From NCBI RefSeq assembly GCF_016711335.1, contig NZ_JADJTF010000001.1, positions 992,001 to 1,056,000 on the forward strand: 64,000 nucleotides of DNA, written 5' to 3'. Shown here one piece after another: positions 44,901 to 53,017 of this stretch. This DNA is from Thiofilum sp. GTDB taxonomy: Bacteria; Pseudomonadota; Gammaproteobacteria; Thiotrichales; Thiotrichaceae. A program made the position numbers and the translations under genes. A model generated the notes under the pieces. The model did no database searches, was not told the DNA's origin, and saw only the letters and a program-made list of their open reading frames with translations. Positions within the stretch are counted from its first letter, which is position 1, and every line of letters starts with the position of its first letter.

Positions 44901-45094
44901 TCGCCGTATTGGATAACGGTTTGAATCTGATACTCGAAACCAAAGGACGTTATCTGGATGATGCCGACCGCAAAGCCAAAGCTGCGCAAAGGTGGGTAGA
45001 TGCGGTGAACCGAACGCAGCAATACGGACAATGGGCTTATATCGTGGTACGTGATCCGACCGAGTTATATAATGTATTGCCTTCATATTGCTAG
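41939..45094 (+). CDS. res: Type III restriction endonuclease subunit (Res), DEAD/DEAH helicase-nuclease
   Basis: A 1051-residue SF2 helicase with a C-terminal nuclease. Walker A is 'MATGTGKTTVMGML' (about 173-186), motif II 'FNDEAHHAYR' (about 328-337), motif III-like 'DLSATPF', and motif VI-like 'QVVGRALRRR'. The C-terminal PD-(D/E)XK site is 'LPDFIAV' followed by 'LILETKGRY' (about 983-1003). It is the restriction partner of Mod and needs ATP. Its ATG overlaps the pin stop, so its expression is translationally tied to the putative toxin. It converges on msrA. Confidence 0.9.
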   Translation: MTTDTTVENPIINSPFVEPQCYWDIKKGEQPKTVAGRRAAYYYYRVPDSAKRGRKNKDQLSLEGDLGVGQKEELHIANWLRKRVKEWRNGSLTGIPYDGASDITKELLRLWKADEGRYQRLFFAQVEAAETIIFLTEAHPVYHKSMPPIPVDQPGEKTKAAGFKSFTRYACKMATGTGKTTVMGMLSAWTILNRVAFPTDNRFTDTILIVCPNVTIRERLKELDPALGDQSIYRTRQLVPPHRMEALRRGEVMVTNWHKLAKKETNSVNGDSAKVVKTGEAVEITKNAGKKNESVEVKYQESDQAWFKRIKQELGSGKGRCPYWLVFNDEAHHAYRRGDASDNEDEAITLDETASEDRSTLAKKNDKEATIWIEGLDRINRMAGKNKQAGARGDRGINLCVDLSATPFYIQGSGNEVGKPFPWVVSDFGLLDAIESGLVKIPQLPSRDISGNEEANYFNIWRWMEEQALKDGIAKSAKDLTPEVVLRYASTPILIQASDWHQRFQKWMETEKAELHPVPPVFIIVCRDTKLAAEVYEWLANDKGSYGTSPDYFRNHPGEEKTVRIDSKVMEDMEEGTGTDEVKRLRFILDTVGKKTWAGGKVPEEYAEIVRKNNEKAASDDNDGTYTFMDDKVPPGRDIRCIISVAMLAEGWDANTVTHIVGLRPFGSQLLCEQVVGRALRRRYYTLEDGTDRFGEESARVFGVPFELIPLKVSQPGTSPPKPDPTHIFSVPEKQRYQITFPMVSGYFTLEASAVSVDYARIQQITLDPTEINDSVELTSMTVPEGHLAVYGPGEKPVLTLADWRKQFGRDQMVAFKIASKVCQHWQKERVQSVNDAAAQATLQDLFPQVLLATKRLLQDREKLICKGTTQPCDVLLAGKYQMSVVDALYQAIAFGDAANHELPRIPKGEAGRGSTEHVDFHTYKPTYAANKCHINLLVADTKQWEQSTGFALDTHACVVKWVKNEHLNFVIPYRKEGIPARYLPDFIAVLDNGLNLILETKGRYLDDADRKAKAAQRWVDAVNRTQQYGQWAYIVVRDPTELYNVLPSYC

Positions 45095-45102
45095 GTTTTG
45101 GC

Positions 45103-45741
45103 TCATGAGTCTACACAACGCACGCCAGTACCCCGCAAGCCACAATAGCCATGCGGATTTTTGGCTAAATACTGCTGATGATACTCTTCGGCATAATAAA
45201 ATTCGGGCGCATCAACCATTTCGGTCGTCACTTTGCCAAAGCCTGCTTTGTCTAAAGCTGCTTGATAAGCTTTGAGGCTAGCCTCAGCTTCCACCCGTTG
45301 TTCAGGTGAGTAGACATAAATCCCAGAACGATATTGAGTGCCTACATCATTGCCTTGACGCATCCCTTGGGTTGGGTCATGCGACTCCCAAAAGACTTTC
45401 AATAAGGTTTGAAACTCAATCTGCGCGGGATCAAATACGACTAATACCACTTCATTGTGTCCGGTCAAACCAGAGCACACTTCTTCATACGTAGGATTAG
45501 GGGTATAGCCTCCTGCATAACCCGCCGCCGTGGTATAAACCCCTGCTTGTTGCCAAAACTTACGCTCTACCCCCCAAAAACACCCCATACCAAATACCGC
45601 TTGTTGCATAGTAGCGGGAAACGGCGGTTTTAAAGGATGACCATTGACATAATGCCGATTGCTAATAGGCATAGGCGTATTACGTCCGGGAAGCGCATTG
45701 TCAGGAGCAGGCATTTCAGCCTTTTTAAACATTCGGAACAT
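45103..45741 (-). CDS. msrA: Peptide methionine sulfoxide reductase A
   Basis: A 212-residue MsrA that reduces methionine-S-sulfoxide. The catalytic Cys is in 'GMGCFWGVERKFW'; 'AGYAGGYTPNPTYEEVCSG' and 'HDPTQGMRQGNDVGTQYRS' are signatures. C-terminal 'NPHGYCGLRGTGVRC' supplies the two resolving cysteines. The N-terminus has the 'ALPGRNTPMPI' extension seen in E. coli MsrA. Its stop is 9 bases from the res stop. Confidence 0.95.
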   Translation of the reverse strand: MFRMFKKAEMPAPDNALPGRNTPMPISNRHYVNGHPLKPPFPATMQQAVFGMGCFWGVERKFWQQAGVYTTAAGYAGGYTPNPTYEEVCSGLTGHNEVVLVVFDPAQIEFQTLLKVFWESHDPTQGMRQGNDVGTQYRSGIYVYSPEQRVEAEASLKAYQAALDKAGFGKVTTEMVDAPEFYYAEEYHQQYLAKNPHGYCGLRGTGVRCVDS

Positions 45742-45884
45742 ACCTCACCTAATGAATCAGTGTTGGGAATAAGACTATTGTTAAGATCGTATAACACTAA
45801 AACCTAATAATGACATAAACACTTCTCAGTCTGGCAGAATGCCGTTATTCTTGCGGCTATCTTTGGCATAGGCAAACCAACATC

Positions 45885-47774
45885 ATGACAACTTGGAATC
45901 TAGAAGCCGCACGGCGCTTATATGGTATTCAACACTGGGGCAATGGCTACTTTGACATTAATGAAGCAGGTCATGTCATGATGCAACTGCCTAACCAACC
46001 CGAACGCTTTGTTGATGTTTATCGATTAGCCACTCAATTAAAAGCCGATGGTTTACGCTGGCCAGTACTAATTCGTTTTACTGATATTGTGCATGACCGT
46101 GTGCAACGTCTGCAAAAAGCTTTCAATCAAGCCATTGCCAGTACGGGACAAAATAGTCGTTATACCGCCATTTACCCCATTAAAGTGAATCAACAACAAA
46201 GTGTAGTGAGCCATATTCTCGCAGGAGGGGGAGAACAAGTCGGTTTAGAGGCAGGCAGTAAACCAGAGCTAGTCGCCGTTTTAGGCAGTGCTCCCAGCGG
46301 AAGTACCATTATTTGTAATGGCTATAAAGACCGCGAATATTTACGCTTAGCCCTGATTGGTCGACAAATGGGACATCGCATTTTCATCGTGGTGGAAAAG
46401 CCCTCTGAATTAACTGAAACCTTAGAAGAATCTGCCAAACTAGGTATCGAACCCCTATTTGGTGTCAGAGTGCGCCTATATTCGCTTGGCAAAGGTAAAT
46501 GGCAAAATACCGGCGGTGAAAAATCCAAGTTTGGTTTATCGGCTGCCCAAGCACTGCATATGCTGGAGGTATTAAAGCAGGCGAATAAGCTTGAGTGCTT
46601 GCAGTTACTGCATTTTCATATGGGTTCGCAAATTGCCAATATCCGCGATATTCAAAGCGGCATGTTAGAAGCTAGCCACTACTTTGCCGAACTTAACCGT
46701 TTGGGTGCACCGATTAGAGTCGTGGATGTCGGGGGCGGTTTAGGAGTGGACTATGAAGGTTCACGTTCACGCAGCGAGTGCTCGATTAATTACACTATGC
46801 AGGAATACGCTAATACTATTGTGCGCAGTGTGCATAGTGTGTGTGTGGAATACGATTTACCACTACCTGATTTTATTACCGAGGCGGGTCGCGCAATGAC
46901 AGCCCATCATGCGGTATTAATTACCAATGTCATCGATACTGACCCCGAACAGCCAGAGAGCGCACCGCGTGTTATTGAACCGGAAGTCGATGCGCCTTTA
47001 GTATTGCATAATATCTATCGTCTCTATGAGCAGCTACATCACATTCCCGCTTCAGAAATTTATCATGATGCCGAGTTCTTAATAGGTGAAGTGCACGCGC
47101 TCTATGCACGGGGTGTCATTCATTTGCGCCAACGTGCTCAAGCCGAAGAAACCTATCGTGCTATTGGCTTAGCATTGCTACATGACCCAAACTTAAGAAG
47201 CGGTTTATCAGCCAGTATTGATAGCGCCTTACAAGAAAAGTTAGCTAATAAATACTTCTGTAACTTCTCTCTATTTCAATCTATGCCGGATGCTTGGGCG
47301 ATTAAGCAGTTATTCCCCATTATGCCTTTGCATCGTTTACAAGAAGCTCCAAGCAGACGGGCTGTATTGCAAGATTTAACCTGTGATTCAGATGGTGCAG
47401 TACACACTTATGTAGAAAATGGTCAATTGACTAGCACACTAGCGGTGCATGAATTATCGGATACGGAGCCTTACCTACTAGGTATCTTTATGGTGGGGGC
47501 GTATCAAGAAATTTTAGGGGATTTGCATAATTTATTCGGCGATACCGACTCTATCAACGTAGAATTATTAAGTAAGGGTGAATACCGCCTACAAGAACCG
47601 GAAAGTGGTGACACGATTGCTGAATTATTAGGTATGGTTCATTTTGAGCCTAAGGACTTGCTGGCACAATGTCGCAAAAAACTCGCAGCAACGGTTAATG
47701 ATCCCGAACAGCTCAAAGCCTTGCAACGTGAGATTGAGGCGAGTCTCACCGATTATACTTATTTGGAAGATTAA
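45885..47774 (+). CDS. speA: Biosynthetic arginine decarboxylase
   Basis: A 629-residue PLP enzyme making agmatine from arginine, the first step of putrescine synthesis. The PLP lysine is in 'AIYPIKVNQQ'; 'EAGSKPEL', 'HFHMGSQIANIRD', 'VDVGGGLGVDYEGS' and 'FITEAGRAMTAHHA' are the fold III decarboxylase motifs. The C-terminal helical domain of SpeA is complete. It is followed after 18 bases by a membrane protein gene, then ycgL and yrdA-like, probably one transcript. Confidence 0.96.
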   Translation: MTTWNLEAARRLYGIQHWGNGYFDINEAGHVMMQLPNQPERFVDVYRLATQLKADGLRWPVLIRFTDIVHDRVQRLQKAFNQAIASTGQNSRYTAIYPIKVNQQQSVVSHILAGGGEQVGLEAGSKPELVAVLGSAPSGSTIICNGYKDREYLRLALIGRQMGHRIFIVVEKPSELTETLEESAKLGIEPLFGVRVRLYSLGKGKWQNTGGEKSKFGLSAAQALHMLEVLKQANKLECLQLLHFHMGSQIANIRDIQSGMLEASHYFAELNRLGAPIRVVDVGGGLGVDYEGSRSRSECSINYTMQEYANTIVRSVHSVCVEYDLPLPDFITEAGRAMTAHHAVLITNVIDTDPEQPESAPRVIEPEVDAPLVLHNIYRLYEQLHHIPASEIYHDAEFLIGEVHALYARGVIHLRQRAQAEETYRAIGLALLHDPNLRSGLSASIDSALQEKLANKYFCNFSLFQSMPDAWAIKQLFPIMPLHRLQEAPSRRAVLQDLTCDSDGAVHTYVENGQLTSTLAVHELSDTEPYLLGIFMVGAYQEILGDLHNLFGDTDSINVELLSKGEYRLQEPESGDTIAELLGMVHFEPKDLLAQCRKKLAATVNDPEQLKALQREIEASLTDYTYLED

Positions 47775-47792
47775 AACGATAACAAGAGGGTT

Positions 47793-48482
47793 ATGTCCAT
47801 GGAATATGCACTGTTGATTGCCTTAGCCTTAGGAGCCTTACTCATAGTGCTAGCTTGGCTCATGGTCACCATTGCTGGATTTCGTCATCACTTCATTACG
47901 GGAATCGTTGCGCTGATACCCGTGCTTAATTTACTCATTTTGCCTACTATTTGGCATCGAGCGCGGGCTTGGTTTTTTACCGGCTTAGTGGGTGTCATTC
48001 TAACAGTAGGGGCTTGGATTGGCGGAGCTAATACACACGCAGGGCAGCATTTGCCAAAACTGTTAGGTAGTAACCCTTTTGCCAGTAAAACGACTAGCTC
48101 GCCCTCGACAGATACCGAGCCTCCTCAAACGGTGACACAAACCGTGAATATGTCCTTACCTATTGCGCCGGTTGAATCCGCTAAAACTACCAGTAGTACT
48201 ACTGCTAAACCGAATCCCGCGCCAATGGGTGCTAGTGCTCAACATGAGTTACCTAGTAATGCCTTGTATCAAATGAGCTTTCAACCCATTGAACTCACTT
48301 CAGCTAATCAGTATATCGCTCAATCTGTGCGTATTATGCGCAGTGATCAAAAACGGGTTGAGGGGCGCTTAGTCGGGGTTGCTGATAAAATGCTGCGTAT
48401 TGAGCAAAATATTAATGGGCAGCTCCAAACCCAAGAGCTAGAGACTAAATACATTCAAGCTATTGAAGTACTTAAATATTAA
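47793..48482 (+). CDS. Membrane protein with C-terminal beta domain, unknown function
   Basis: A 229-residue protein, not recognised. Three membrane segments lie at about 4-26, 33-53 and 62-80. A Ser/Thr/Pro-rich linker (about 95-155) follows. A conserved-looking C-terminal domain starts near 160: 'YIAQSVRIMRSDQKRVEGRL', then 'MLRIEQNINGQLQTQELETK', the pattern of a small beta-barrel. An internal ATG at 47799 is an equally good start. It sits between speA and ycgL. Confidence 0.65.
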   Translation: MSMEYALLIALALGALLIVLAWLMVTIAGFRHHFITGIVALIPVLNLLILPTIWHRARAWFFTGLVGVILTVGAWIGGANTHAGQHLPKLLGSNPFASKTTSSPSTDTEPPQTVTQTVNMSLPIAPVESAKTTSSTTAKPNPAPMGASAQHELPSNALYQMSFQPIELTSANQYIAQSVRIMRSDQKRVEGRLVGVADKMLRIEQNINGQLQTQELETKYIQAIEVLKY

Positions 48483-48491
48483 GGTGTCATA

Positions 48492-48746
48492 ATGCAGTGC
48501 TATATTTATCGCAGCGAACGCAAAAAGGGAGCGTATTTGTTTCTCGTGGAACGTGATGATTTTAATCGTGTTCCAGAAGGGTTAATGCGTTTATTTGGTA
48601 CTGCACACTTCTCATTTGAGTTTGAACTCCATCCAGACAAACCTTTAGCTCAAGGCAGTAGTGCTGAAGTGATACGCCATCTGAGCGAGCATGGTTTTTA
48701 CTTACAATTACCTCCTAATGAATTGACTGATGCACGGGTGCATTGA
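48492..48746 (+). CDS. ycgL: YcgL domain protein
   Basis: An 84-residue protein of the gammaproteobacterial YcgL family: 'CYIYRSERKKGAYLFL' at the start, 'VPEGLMRLFG', 'FEFELHPDKPLA' and 'LSEHGFYLQLPP'. The structure is known but the role is not. A parS-like palindrome (48538-48553) lies inside the gene. Confidence 0.9.
   Translation: MQCYIYRSERKKGAYLFLVERDDFNRVPEGLMRLFGTAHFSFEFELHPDKPLAQGSSAEVIRHLSEHGFYLQLPPNELTDARVH
48538..48553. promoter_or_regulatory. parS-like palindrome 4
   Basis: TGTTTCTCGTGGAACG, one mismatch to the core, within ycgL. Confidence 0.42.
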
Positions 48747-48789
48747 GTGCTATAGCAACCCTTAAAACCCTTAAGCCTAGGAAACTGAT

Positions 48790-49332
48790 ATGACCCTACA
48801 ACGTTTTGAACAGCATCTGCCTAGTATTGATCCTAGCGCTTATATCGACCCTAGTGCTTATGTGAGTGGTCAAACGACGATTGGAGCAGATAGTTCAGTC
48901 TGGCCGATGACAGTGATTCGCGGCGATATTAATGTGATTACTATTGGTGCGCGTACCAATGTGCAAGATGGTTCGGTGTTGCATGTCACTCATGGCAGTG
49001 CGTTTAGTCGTATGGAGGGTTTTGCTCTTACGATTGGTGATGAGGTTACGATTGGTCATCGCGTGATTTTACATGGTTGTACTATTGGCAATCGCTGCCT
49101 GATTGGGATGGGGGCGATTGTCATGGATAATGTTGTGATTGAAGATGAGGTGATGATCGGTGCAGGCAGTTTAGTCCCCCCCGGCAAAGTCTTGGAGGGA
49201 GGGTATTTATGGAAAGGCAACCCCGTACAAAAAGCACGCCCTTTAACCGAACAAGAACGTGCTTTTTTGAAGTACTCAGCCGAGCATTATAGCAAGCTAG
49301 CTAAACGTACTTTAGCCTCTCAAACCAGTTAA
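48790..49332 (+). CDS. Gamma-carbonic-anhydrase-like hexapeptide protein (YrdA family)
   Basis: A 180-residue left-handed beta-helix protein. 'YIDPSAYVSGQTTIGADSSV' with hexapeptide repeats, 'IRGDINVITIGARTNVQDG', 'HVTHG' and 'GHRVILHGCTIGNRCLIGMG' hold the metal histidines. The family includes carbonic anhydrases and acyltransferase-like proteins such as PaaY and YrdA. The residues shown fit the gamma-CA metal site; activity is not proven. A weak AGGAAAC precedes the ATG. Confidence 0.88.
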   Translation: MTLQRFEQHLPSIDPSAYIDPSAYVSGQTTIGADSSVWPMTVIRGDINVITIGARTNVQDGSVLHVTHGSAFSRMEGFALTIGDEVTIGHRVILHGCTIGNRCLIGMGAIVMDNVVIEDEVMIGAGSLVPPGKVLEGGYLWKGNPVQKARPLTEQERAFLKYSAEHYSKLAKRTLASQTS

Positions 49333-49336
49333 CTCC

Positions 49337-50230
49337 CTAATCCATAGAGACTTGTACATCATTAGTCGCACCACTGCCGACCCAAAATTCGCGGGAACGT
49401 ACAATATTTTCTGATTTTGCCACGGCCTCATAGTGTCCGGGCGGCATAGTTACCGCTTGAACATGGCGATTATATTCACCCACTTCGCGCCGCTGTCCAT
49501 TTTCAATCCGGTAAATACTCCAAGTCGTCGGTCTAAACAACGGTGCGTTATCACGCGTAGCAATTAAGTTAACGCGCCCAGCGGGAATAAATAGCTCAGA
49601 CACCACTTGGCTGCCTTTATTTACTCTGACACGCTCTGCACGATGTAGCCCCTTTAAACTGGCATCCACTTTGTATAAGCCCGTACCTACTATAATGCTA
49701 ATGCTGGAGCGCTCCGAAAAACGAATAGGTTCTCCCTTTTCAAGCGGCTCAATGCTCCATACCACAGGTTCATTCGCCTTAGCCACAATACGCCCAACAT
49801 CAGCCATAAAGCGCTCTTCTTGCTGATGCTCATGATCAACTTTAATAGTTTTAGTAGAGCGATAAGCACCAATAGTCAACACTACTTTGTATAAACCCTG
49901 CGGCAAATTAAAGCGCTGTGACACCCCTTGCAAGGTATAGACTTTGCCGCGCGTATTGCCGTCTAAAGCGGTAATAGTCCATGCGATACGCTCACCAGCT
50001 AAACTCAAATTAGCTGGAGTGACTGCGGTGAGCACAATATTAGCTTGGGCATTCGTTACACTATTCATAGCGATAGTTTCGTAACTCAAGGGGGGGATGT
50101 AGTTCGGAATGCTGGGAGTAGACTCTATATAATCCATAACCCAATTAGCCGCTAAACTATACGAAGCGACACCTAAACCTGTTGCAAGTGCTGTTGTCAT
50201 CAGACAATAAGAATTATTTTTGATCATCAT
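49337..50230 (-). CDS. Exported protein with three repeated beta modules, unknown function
   Basis: A 297-residue protein with an N-terminal signal or anchor (about 10-30). Repeated strand patterns occur three times: 'LPQGLYKVVLTIGAYRSTKT', 'VGTGLYKVDASLKGLHRAER' and 'MPPGHYEAVAKSENIVRSRE', each preceded by a 'W-[ST]-I' strand ('WTITAL', 'WSIEPL', 'WSIYRI'). The pattern resembles carboxypeptidase-regulatory or PEGA-like beta-sandwich repeats. Not recognised as a named family. It is convergent with the carbonic-anhydrase-like gene, 4 bases apart. Confidence 0.65.
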   Translation of the reverse strand: MMIKNNSYCLMTTALATGLGVASYSLAANWVMDYIESTPSIPNYIPPLSYETIAMNSVTNAQANIVLTAVTPANLSLAGERIAWTITALDGNTRGKVYTLQGVSQRFNLPQGLYKVVLTIGAYRSTKTIKVDHEHQQEERFMADVGRIVAKANEPVVWSIEPLEKGEPIRFSERSSISIIVGTGLYKVDASLKGLHRAERVRVNKGSQVVSELFIPAGRVNLIATRDNAPLFRPTTWSIYRIENGQRREVGEYNRHVQAVTMPPGHYEAVAKSENIVRSREFWVGSGATNDVQVSMD

Positions 50231-50445
50231 AGCAATCCTTGCCTAAAAGGGCTGCTAAAACACAAAAATAGACTGTTATAACTCATAATGTTGTAGCAAA
50301 CCCAAGCCGAGTAAACCTGGTTACTATCCATCGAGTAGCCATTACTTTAATCAAAGCACAAGGAAACCGTCCCAGAGAGGGGACATAAGATGAAAGGCAG
50401 TATTATTAGGTCAAATGGTGATAATACAACGCAAACACTGCTCTT

Positions 50446-50910
50446 TTATTCGGTGTGAGTTTGCATAAAAAACTCAGCTCGTTCCACGCTTGAGCGAGGT
50501 GGTAATAAAAGAGTCACTTTCCACTGCATATCATGCTCTTGGCAACTAGGTATTTGCAGTGTACCAGTATATTCATCGTTATTAGCGCTAGGCTTTAACC
50601 AAGCTCGCTGCATACCCATGTACATATTCAAGCCCTCTAATACGACCTGAATTTGCTCAGGTTTAGCTACAAAGCCCTGCAATTGGGCTTCAATCTGTAT
50701 CGGCTTTAAAATCGGTACGGGTCTAGGGGTGAGCTGTAAACTAATGCTCTGACCTTGAGCAGAGAGAGCTTTGCACTCTCCCTGATTCAAATCGCACTTT
50801 AATGCCTGTATAGAAGCAACACTAGCTGAAGGAGTAAACCACCAACCCGCCACTACTGCTATGACCAATACTAAGGCAGCTAAACTTATTAAATAACGTT
50901 TATTCATCAC
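50446..50910 (-). CDS. Membrane-anchored protein, unknown function
   Basis: A 154-residue protein with one N-terminal membrane segment (about 6-24, ending 'AGWWF'). The exported part contains 'CDLNQGECKAL' and 'IPSCQEHDMQWKVTLLLP', which looks like a beta-sandwich, with three cysteines that could form disulfides. The 'GLNMYMGMQRAWL' stretch suggests a copper-handling or assembly role, but this is weak. Its start overlaps the prlC stop by 4 bases, so the two are co-translated. Confidence 0.65.
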   Translation of the reverse strand: MMNKRYLISLAALVLVIAVVAGWWFTPSASVASIQALKCDLNQGECKALSAQGQSISLQLTPRPVPILKPIQIEAQLQGFVAKPEQIQVVLEGLNMYMGMQRAWLKPSANNDEYTGTLQIPSCQEHDMQWKVTLLLPPRSSVERAEFFMQTHTE

Positions 50911-52937
50911 GCCGCTTGTTCTAAACCACTATGACGCAACAATGCATCAATGGAGGGCTTACGTCCACGAAACGCGATAAAGGACTCCATAGCCGGACGT
51001 GATCCTCCGACCTCTAGTATTTCACGCTTAAAGGCTTCACCGACTGCGGGATTAAATAAACCCTCTTCCTCAAAACGTGCAAACGCATCTGCTGATAAGA
51101 CCTCTGCCCACTTGTAACTGTAATACCCAGCGGCATAGCCACCCGCAAAAATATGGGTAAAACTATTCGGCATACGGTTATAAGCGGGATATTTGACTAC
51201 GGCTACTTCAGAACGCACTTGCTTGAGTAGTTCATAAATACGACCGTCTTGTGCAGCATTGAGATCGGTATGCAGTTTTAAATCAAATAGCGCGAACTCT
51301 AATTGGCGCACCATCATCATGGCGGATTGGAAGTGACGTGCAGCTAGCATCTTTTGCAAAAGCGCTTCTGGCAATTTTTCGCCTGTTTGCCAATGTCCGG
51401 TCATGAGATCTAGGGTTTCACGTTCCCAGCACCAATTTTCCATAAACTGGCTAGGTAACTCGACCGCATCCCATTCCACTCCATTAATGCCCGCAATTTC
51501 AGGATAGTCGACTTTGGTAAGCATATGGTGCAAACCATGACCAAACTCGTGGAATAAGGTCACTACCTCATCATGAGTAAATAATGCAGGCTTTTCACCC
51601 ACCGGAGGCGCACTATTACACACCATAAAGGCTACAGGAATTTGCACCCCGTCATCACGTTTAAAGCGTCCACAGAGTGAGTCCATCCATGCCCCACCGC
51701 GCTTATGTTGACGAGCATAAAGATCGATATAACACGCAGCTTGCAGTTCATGTTGGGCATTATAAACATGATAAAAACGCACATCAGGATGCCAAACGTT
51801 TACATCCTTTTGTTGTTCAAAACGCACTTGGTATAAACGCCCTAATAACTCAAATAAACCCTGTAGCACTTTATCAACGGGGAAATAAGGTTTTAAATCT
51901 TCATCATTGAATGCGTAATTCGCTTCACGAATTTTCTCACTGATATAAGGCACATCCCACGCTTGAACCTCATCGATACCTAAGGTCTTAGCAAAACTTT
52001 GCACCTCAGCAAATTCTTTTTCCGCAAACGGTTTAGAGCGCTTAGCTAAGTCCTCTAAAAAGGCAATCACTGCCTCAGGGCTATCCGCCATCTTAGTAGC
52101 GAGCGAGAGTTCCGCAAAATTGTTGTAACCCAGTAATTCAGCTTCTTCTTGACGCAACTTTAAAATTTGCTGCATGAGCTGGCTATTATCAAACTGAGTA
52201 TTAGCGGCTTGATCAGAAGCGCGTGTTGAATAGGCCTTATACATTTCAGCGCGTAATGCACGATTATCAGAATAGGTAATCACTGCACTATAAGACGGAA
52301 AATCGAGGGTAAATACCCAACCGTCTAGATTGCGCTGCTTAGCCATTTGCTCAGCCATTTCTAAAGCGGAATCTGGCAAGCCTACTAACTCCGACTGATC
52401 AGTAATGTGCTTAAACCACGCTTGGGTGGCATCCAGTACATTGTCAGAAAACTTAGAAGTGAGTTGAGATAGTTCTTGCGAAATTTCTCGATAGCGTTGT
52501 TTTTGCTCATCGGGTAAGGCTACACCGCTCAATTTGAATGACAGCAAACTATCATCAAGACTTTTCTTTTGGGCATTATCCAAACTGGTATCATTAGCGC
52601 GAATAGCTTGAATCGCCTCAAAAAACGCTTTGTTTTGTCCCATCTCAGTATGGTAATCACTGAGCTTGCCTAGATTAGCGTTATAGGCTTCGCGTAGTGC
52701 CTCAGTATTGGCTACACCATTCAAATGTCCTACTACTGACCAACCCTTCTCTAACTGGTTATTCGCTTCATTCAAAGGTCGAATCAAATTGTTCCATGTG
52801 AAACGTTCTTGCTTTAAACAAGCATCAAGCACTTGGCGACCGGTTGCTAAACACTCATCTACTAAAGGGGTTACGTGCTCCGCTTGCACGGACGTAAATT
52901 CAGGTAGAGTGGGAATATTGAGTAATGGATTGGTCAT
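50907..52937 (-). CDS. prlC: Oligopeptidase A
   Basis: A 676-residue M3 zinc metallopeptidase that degrades cytoplasmic peptides, including cleaved signal peptides. The zinc motif is 'LFHEFGHGLHHML'; 'SLCGRFKRDDG' and 'GGYAAGYYSYKWAEVLSADA' are family hallmarks. Length matches E. coli OpdA. A parS-like site lies in its 5' part (52790-52805). Confidence 0.96.
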   Translation of the reverse strand: MTNPLLNIPTLPEFTSVQAEHVTPLVDECLATGRQVLDACLKQERFTWNNLIRPLNEANNQLEKGWSVVGHLNGVANTEALREAYNANLGKLSDYHTEMGQNKAFFEAIQAIRANDTSLDNAQKKSLDDSLLSFKLSGVALPDEQKQRYREISQELSQLTSKFSDNVLDATQAWFKHITDQSELVGLPDSALEMAEQMAKQRNLDGWVFTLDFPSYSAVITYSDNRALRAEMYKAYSTRASDQAANTQFDNSQLMQQILKLRQEEAELLGYNNFAELSLATKMADSPEAVIAFLEDLAKRSKPFAEKEFAEVQSFAKTLGIDEVQAWDVPYISEKIREANYAFNDEDLKPYFPVDKVLQGLFELLGRLYQVRFEQQKDVNVWHPDVRFYHVYNAQHELQAACYIDLYARQHKRGGAWMDSLCGRFKRDDGVQIPVAFMVCNSAPPVGEKPALFTHDEVVTLFHEFGHGLHHMLTKVDYPEIAGINGVEWDAVELPSQFMENWCWERETLDLMTGHWQTGEKLPEALLQKMLAARHFQSAMMMVRQLEFALFDLKLHTDLNAAQDGRIYELLKQVRSEVAVVKYPAYNRMPNSFTHIFAGGYAAGYYSYKWAEVLSADAFARFEEEGLFNPAVGEAFKREILEVGGSRPAMESFIAFRGRKPSIDALLRHSGLEQAA
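52790..52805. promoter_or_regulatory. parS-like palindrome 5
   Basis: TGTTCCATGTGAAACG, one mismatch to the core, within prlC, about 5 kb from the likely oriC. Confidence 0.5.
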
Positions 52938-52955
52938 AAGTTACCCCAAAATAAA

Positions 52956-52994
52956 AAGCGAGTATCCACAATATAAGGACAAGCCTACTCGCTT
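52956..52994 (-). terminator. Rho-independent terminator of gyrB
   Basis: The stem AAGCGAGTA (52956-52964)/TACTCGCTT (52986-52994) is followed on the minus strand by TTTTTATTTT. It lies just beyond the gyrB stop. Confidence 0.8.
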
Positions 52995-52997
52995 CAA

Positions 52998-53013
52998 TGT
53001 TTCACATGAAACG
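52998..53013. promoter_or_regulatory. parS-like palindrome 6
   Basis: TGTTTCACATGAAACG, one mismatch to the core, in the prlC-gyrB intergenic space beside the gyrB terminator. It is the best-placed candidate because it is non-coding and near oriC. Confidence 0.55.
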
Positions 53014-53017
53014 TCTG

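Noticed and set aside
37584..45094. Restriction-modification block as part of a prophage or integrative element
   Set aside because: No integrase, tRNA, att repeats or phage genes are visible at either border; the flanks are uvrD and msrA.
50340..50400. Short hairpin near GTCCC...GGGAC between two minus-strand genes
   Set aside because: The stem is only five base pairs and no T tract or promoter signal accompanies it.
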